DNA of 8,509 bases from SMWC01 sp963581225 (lineage in GTDB: Bacteria; Pseudomonadota; Gammaproteobacteria; Steroidobacterales; Rariloculaceae). The translations under genes were made by a program, and so were the position numbers. The notes below the pieces were generated by a model, which saw only the letters and a program-made list of their open reading frames with translations, searched no databases and was not told the origin of the DNA. Below, piece by piece: positions 6,126-8,509 of the stretch (positions are counted from its first letter, which is position 1; each line of letters starts with the position of its first letter). The stretch spans positions 1 to 8,509 of the forward strand of contig CAUZMW010000097.1 of the NCBI GenBank assembly GCA_963581225.1, written 5' to 3'.

Positions 6126-6824
6126 TCAGCTCTCCTCTTTCTTATCGGCAGCGTCGTCGGCAGCATCCTCTGCAGAGCTTTCCTCGGCGTCGTCCGAAGT
6201 CTCTTCCGGATCCGCTGCTGACTCCTCTTCGGCGGTGCCCGCCGTCACCTCAGCCGCGGTCTCTGCGGACAATTCGGTCTCTGCGGTCCCCTCGGTCTCG
6301 CTGTCGCCGGCGTCAACCGTCTCTTCAGCGGAAGCAGCACTCTCGGCTGTGTCGGCATCGTCAGCCGGCGCTTCTGCCGCCGCAACGGCCGCTGCGGCCG
6401 CTTCCTCTTCGGCTTTCTGTGCCGCTACTGCCCGCGCCGCTACAGCGGCCTTGGCGCGAACTTCCTCCGCGGCAGCAGCCTGCGCTTCTTTGGCCTTCTC
6501 CTCTTCTCGTGCATGCGCCATAAAAGAGGCTTCCGTGATGGCCTTATCGCGCTTGATGACGAGATAGCGCAATACCGCATCATTGAACCGGAAGGCGCCG
6601 ACGAGTTCATCGAGCGCAGGTTGGCTGCACTCGATGTTGAACATCAGGTAATGGGCCTTATGGACTTTATTGATCGCATGGGCGAGCTGGCGGCGCCCCC
6701 AGTCTTCTTCGCGATGAATCTGACCTTCGGCGCTTTCAATCATGCGCCGGTAGCGTTCCATCATGGCGGGGACTTGTTCGCTCTGGTCAGGATGGACCAG
6801 AAACACGATTTCGTAGTGTCTCAA
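6126..6824 (-). CDS. rpsF: 30S ribosomal protein S6 with very long Ala/Glu/Asp tail
   Basis: S6 binds 16S rRNA with S18. The conserved fold is in residues 1-100: RHYEIVFLVHPDQSEQV at the start, IHREEDWGRRQLAHAINK (about 36-53), the HYLMFNIE strand and LRYLVIKRD (85-93). The start is a TTG at 6824, placing Met directly before RHYEIVF as in other S6 proteins, with AAGGGAG 8 bases upstream. The ATG at 6875 would add 17 unrelated residues and lacks a site. The protein is 232 residues against about 131 in E. coli. The tail (about 107-232) has two parts: an Ala/Lys/Glu/Arg helix-prone stretch (107-155), then an acidic Asp/Glu/Ser/Thr/Ala stretch (155-227) ending KKEES. The whole tail lacks aromatic residues. 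In E. coli RimK adds glutamates to the S6 C-terminus; here acidity is encoded. No priB lies between rpsF and rpsR. Confidence 0.95.
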   Translation of the reverse strand: MRHYEIVFLVHPDQSEQVPAMMERYRRMIESAEGQIHREEDWGRRQLAHAINKVHKAHYLMFNIECSQPALDELVGAFRFNDAVLRYLVIKRDKAITEASFMAHAREEEKAKEAQAAAAEEVRAKAAVAARAVAAQKAEEEAAAAAVAAAEAPADDADTAESAASAEETVDAGDSETEGTAETELSAETAAEVTAGTAEEESAADPEETSDDAEESSAEDAADDAADKKEES

Positions 6825-6832
6825 CGGAGTGG

Positions 6833-6839
6833 CTCCCTT
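6833..6839 (-). promoter_or_regulatory. Ribosome binding site fixing the rpsF TTG start
   Basis: AAGGGAG on the minus strand lies 8 bases upstream of the TTG at 6824. It is the best Shine-Dalgarno match in the leader and supports TTG over the upstream in-frame ATG at 6875. Confidence 0.8.
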
Positions 6840-6848
6840 CGGGTTGCA

Positions 6849-6873
6849 GCCTCCCGGATCGTGCCGGTGAGGC
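6849..6873 (-). promoter_or_regulatory. rpsF leader hairpin, possible S6:S18 autoregulatory site
   Basis: In the rpsF 5' leader the RNA reads GCCUC, bulged A, CCGG, six-base loop CACGAU, CCGG, GAGGC: 9 paired bases with one bulge. It ends 9 bases before the Shine-Dalgarno sequence. Many bacteria carry a structured rpsF leader that binds the S6:S18 complex and represses translation, and its recognition involves a CCG element. Position and the CCG content fit, but I could not align it to the known motif, so the function is inferred. Confidence 0.45.
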
Positions 6874-6901
6874 AAGGAGTGACTAATTGTTCGAGCGCGA
6901 C

Positions 6902-6930
6902 ATCCTACGCGAGAGCGGGCTGTGGCTCAA
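6902..6930 (-). promoter_or_regulatory. Sigma-70-like promoter for rpsF
   Basis: On the minus strand TTGAGC (plus 6925-6930) and TAGGAT (plus 6902-6907) are separated by exactly 17 bases. Each hexamer matches 4 of 6 consensus positions. The -35 box overlaps the TGA of rlmB. The predicted start near 6895 gives a leader of about 70 bases that contains the hairpin at 6849-6873. Confidence 0.5.
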
Positions 6931-7712
6931 GCATCGCGACGGCGAAGCCGGCGGGCGTGAATCTGCCGATTGACCTCGAATAACAGGACGCCGGCCGCGA
7001 CGGAGACATTGAGGCTCGCGACAGCGCCCTGCATCGGGATAGAGACCAGCTCGTCGCAGAGCTCTCGAGTCAGACGTCGAAGCCCCCGCCCTTCACCTCC
7101 GATGGCGAGCACGACCGGGGCCTCGAGCCGAGAATCGTAGACCGATCGCGGCGAATCCTCGTCTGCTCCAATGATCCACACGCCGGCCGCCTTCAGCCAA
7201 TGAAGCGCGGCAGCGAGATTCGCGACCCGCGCGAGCAGAACCGTCTCCGCAGCACCGGTGGCAGCCTTCAGCGCGACCGGCGTAAGCCTGGCTGCCCGGT
7301 TCCTTGGGATGATGACGGCATCCACGCCGGCCGCATCTGCGGTACGCAGACAAGCGCCCAGATTCCGCGGATCCTCGACACCATCCAGCATCAGGCCACG
7401 AAAGGCCTTGCCACGATCAATCACGAGTTCCTCGAGCTCGCGGATGCCGACCGCCTGGAGCCCGCGAGTCTCAACGATGACGCCCTGATGGGCACCGCCC
7501 TGCGCCAGGCTGTCGAGCTCCACGCGCGGGACGCGCTGAACGGGTATCTCCAGTCCGTCCAAGGCCTTGGCGAGCCTTGGCAGGTTGCCGGCGGACGAGC
7601 CCTGCAACAGTTTCGCGCTCAAGATCGCGCCCGGGCGCTTCTCGATCAGCGATCGAACAGCGTGCACGCCATAAACACAGCGCGTGCCTTTGTTTCTTGC
7701 CTGCTTAGCCAC
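6927..7712 (-). CDS. rlmB: 23S rRNA (guanosine-2'-O-)-methyltransferase RlmB
   Basis: RlmB is a SpoU (TrmH) family SAM-dependent enzyme that 2'-O-methylates G2251 (E. coli numbering) in the 23S rRNA peptidyl-transferase region. The 261-residue protein (E. coli 243) has an N-terminal substrate-binding domain opening with the family YGVHAV motif (14-19). The knotted catalytic domain carries motif 1 DPRNLGACLRTADAAG (114-129, N117, R123), motif 2 LAIGGEGRGL (202-211, E207) and motif 3 IPMQGAVASLNVSVAAGVLL (225-244). The start is the GTG at 7712, with AAGGCG 8 bases upstream (plus 7721-7726). The ATG at 7790 would lie deep within rnr and add 26 residues of no family resemblance. The gene overlaps the rnr stop by 8 bases, implying coupled translation. 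Confidence 0.96.
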   Translation of the reverse strand: MAKQARNKGTRCVYGVHAVRSLIEKRPGAILSAKLLQGSSAGNLPRLAKALDGLEIPVQRVPRVELDSLAQGGAHQGVIVETRGLQAVGIRELEELVIDRGKAFRGLMLDGVEDPRNLGACLRTADAAGVDAVIIPRNRAARLTPVALKAATGAAETVLLARVANLAAALHWLKAAGVWIIGADEDSPRSVYDSRLEAPVVLAIGGEGRGLRRLTRELCDELVSIPMQGAVASLNVSVAAGVLLFEVNRQIHARRLRRRDA

Positions 7713-8509
7713 GACGTCTTCGCCTTGGTTTGGCGGGAGATTCAGATTCGTAGTCCACTGGCACGAAGTCCAGCTTACGCTCTTCGACATCGACCTTAAC
7801 CAGCTTCACCGTGAGTTTGTCGGTTAATCGAAAGCTCACGCCGGTGTGTTCGCCGGTCAGCGCTGTCCTGCCCGCTGTCTGATGGTAATAGTCCCGCGGC
7901 AGAGCAGTGACGTGGACCAGGCCATCGATCTGCAGATCCGGGATTCGCACGAACAATCCGAACGACGTAACACTGGTCACGAGCACGTCGAATTCATCGC
8001 CAATATGATCCTTAAGATACGCACACTTCAGGCGTTCCTCAACCTGCCACACGGCCTCATCCGCGCGGCGTTCCGCACGAGAGCAGTGTTCACCCAGCTG
8101 GTCCATCTCCGGCAGCGTGTAGCGGAACCCTTTCGCCTTGCCGCGGCGCAGCAGTTGCTTGATGGCCCGATGAATGAGCAGATCCGGGTAGCGCCGTATC
8201 GGCGACGTGAAATGACTATAGCTGGGCAGCGCCAGACCGAAGTGGCCGACGTTGCGGGGCTGATAATGCGCACGGCTCATACACTTGAGAATAACGGTCT
8301 CGATCAGTTCCGCTTCCGGTCGGCCTGCGGTCTTTTCTATGACGCGGCTCAGATCGCGGGGCCGAACGTCGCTCGGTGACGGCAACTTGATACCGAGCCC
8401 CTGAAGGAACACGGTCAACTCCTCAATACGGTCCGGGTCCGGGCCGTCATGCACACGGTACAACCCCGGAATGCGTGCCGCACGAATGCGCTTGGCCGCT
8501 TCGACGTTA
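7705..8509 (-). CDS. rnr: Ribonuclease R, C-terminal part
   Basis: RNase R is a processive 3'-5' exoribonuclease that degrades structured RNA and takes part in rRNA quality control. The frame is open through the right edge; 267 residues are visible and the cold-shock and active-site parts lie outside. The visible part starts at NVEAAK and continues with LYRVHDGPDPDRIEEL. Next come the end of the RNB domain (GHFGLALPSYSHFTSPIRRY, then PDLLIHRAIKQLL), the SRAERRADEA helix, and an S1 RNA-binding domain from GDEFDVLVTSVTSFGLFVRI to about KLDFVPVD. The tail is short and basic, ending RRRRRG, and lacks the long Lys-rich extension of E. coli RNase R. A TTG at 8463 is internal, since conserved residues precede it. 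The TAA overlaps the rlmB GTG. Confidence 0.96.
   Translation of the reverse strand, partial: NVEAAKRIRAARIPGLYRVHDGPDPDRIEELTVFLQGLGIKLPSPSDVRPRDLSRVIEKTAGRPEAELIETVILKCMSRAHYQPRNVGHFGLALPSYSHFTSPIRRYPDLLIHRAIKQLLRRGKAKGFRYTLPEMDQLGEHCSRAERRADEAVWQVEERLKCAYLKDHIGDEFDVLVTSVTSFGLFVRIPDLQIDGLVHVTALPRDYYHQTAGRTALTGEHTGVSFRLTDKLTVKLVKVDVEERKLDFVPVDYESESPAKPRRRRRG

Noticed and set aside
5867..6166. 100-residue N-terminal extension of the membrane protein
   Set aside because: It would overlap all of rpsR in another frame and encodes Arg-rich shadow sequence.
5902..6567. 221-residue plus-strand frame, rich in Ser and Ala
   Set aside because: It is the antisense of the low-complexity rpsF tail; the repetitive GC-rich codons leave the opposite strand open. 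It has no family resemblance.
6825..6875. Longer S6 starting at the ATG at 6875
   Set aside because: It would add 17 residues unlike any S6 and skip the good AAGGGAG site that serves the TTG start.
7200..7799. 199-residue plus-strand frame opposite rlmB
   Set aside because: It is a shadow of rlmB and the rnr end; it has no start signal and no recognisable domain.

Overview
The window is chromosomal housekeeping DNA from a gammaproteobacterium outside the Enterobacterales. The evidence is the gene order on the minus strand, rnr - rlmB - rpsF - rpsR - membrane protein - rplI - dnaB. This is the order I recall from Pseudomonas-like genomes (with a membrane protein between rpsR and rplI), not the E. 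coli order, which has priB between rpsF and rpsR. G+C content looks moderately high, and TTG and GTG starts are used. I cannot name a genus.

Layout from left to right. (1) 1-816 (+): C-terminal part of a CBS-domain CorC/HlyC-type (YfjD/CorB-like) membrane protein, cut by the left edge. (2) 836-2191 (-): radA, converging on the first gene with only 19 bp between stop codons; a long imperfect hairpin covers both 3' ends. (3) 2192-2328: short divergent spacer with a possible extended -10 promoter placed so that radA mRNA would be leaderless. (4) 2329-2970 (+): decayed gene material. It is the start of a CHASE2-type sensor protein, broken by a frameshift and truncated, followed by an unidentified open stretch that runs into the dnaB stop codon. 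(5) 2967-4364 (-): dnaB. (6) 4423-4974 (-): rplI with an acidic tail. (7) 4991-5866 (-): eight-helix membrane protein of the kind found between rpsR and rplI. (8) 5899-6123 (-): rpsR. (9) 6126-6824 (-): rpsF with a TTG start and a very long Ala/Glu/Asp tail. (10) 6927-7712 (-): rlmB. (11) 7705-8509 (-): rnr, cut by the right edge.

The minus-strand block from rnr to dnaB is a tightly packed transcription unit for RNA turnover (RNase R), 23S rRNA methylation (RlmB), ribosomal proteins S6, S18 and L9, and the replicative helicase. A good sigma-70-like promoter at the end of rlmB, followed by a 9-bp hairpin leader, probably starts a ribosomal-protein transcript at rpsF. A hairpin just upstream of dnaB could mask its ribosome binding site and lower helicase output relative to the ribosomal proteins.

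I found no mobile element, CRISPR array, RNA gene or clear new system. The most unusual points are the encoded acidic tails on both S6 and L9, the decayed CHASE2 gene lying where I would expect alr between dnaB and radA, and the RNA structures around rpsF and dnaB.
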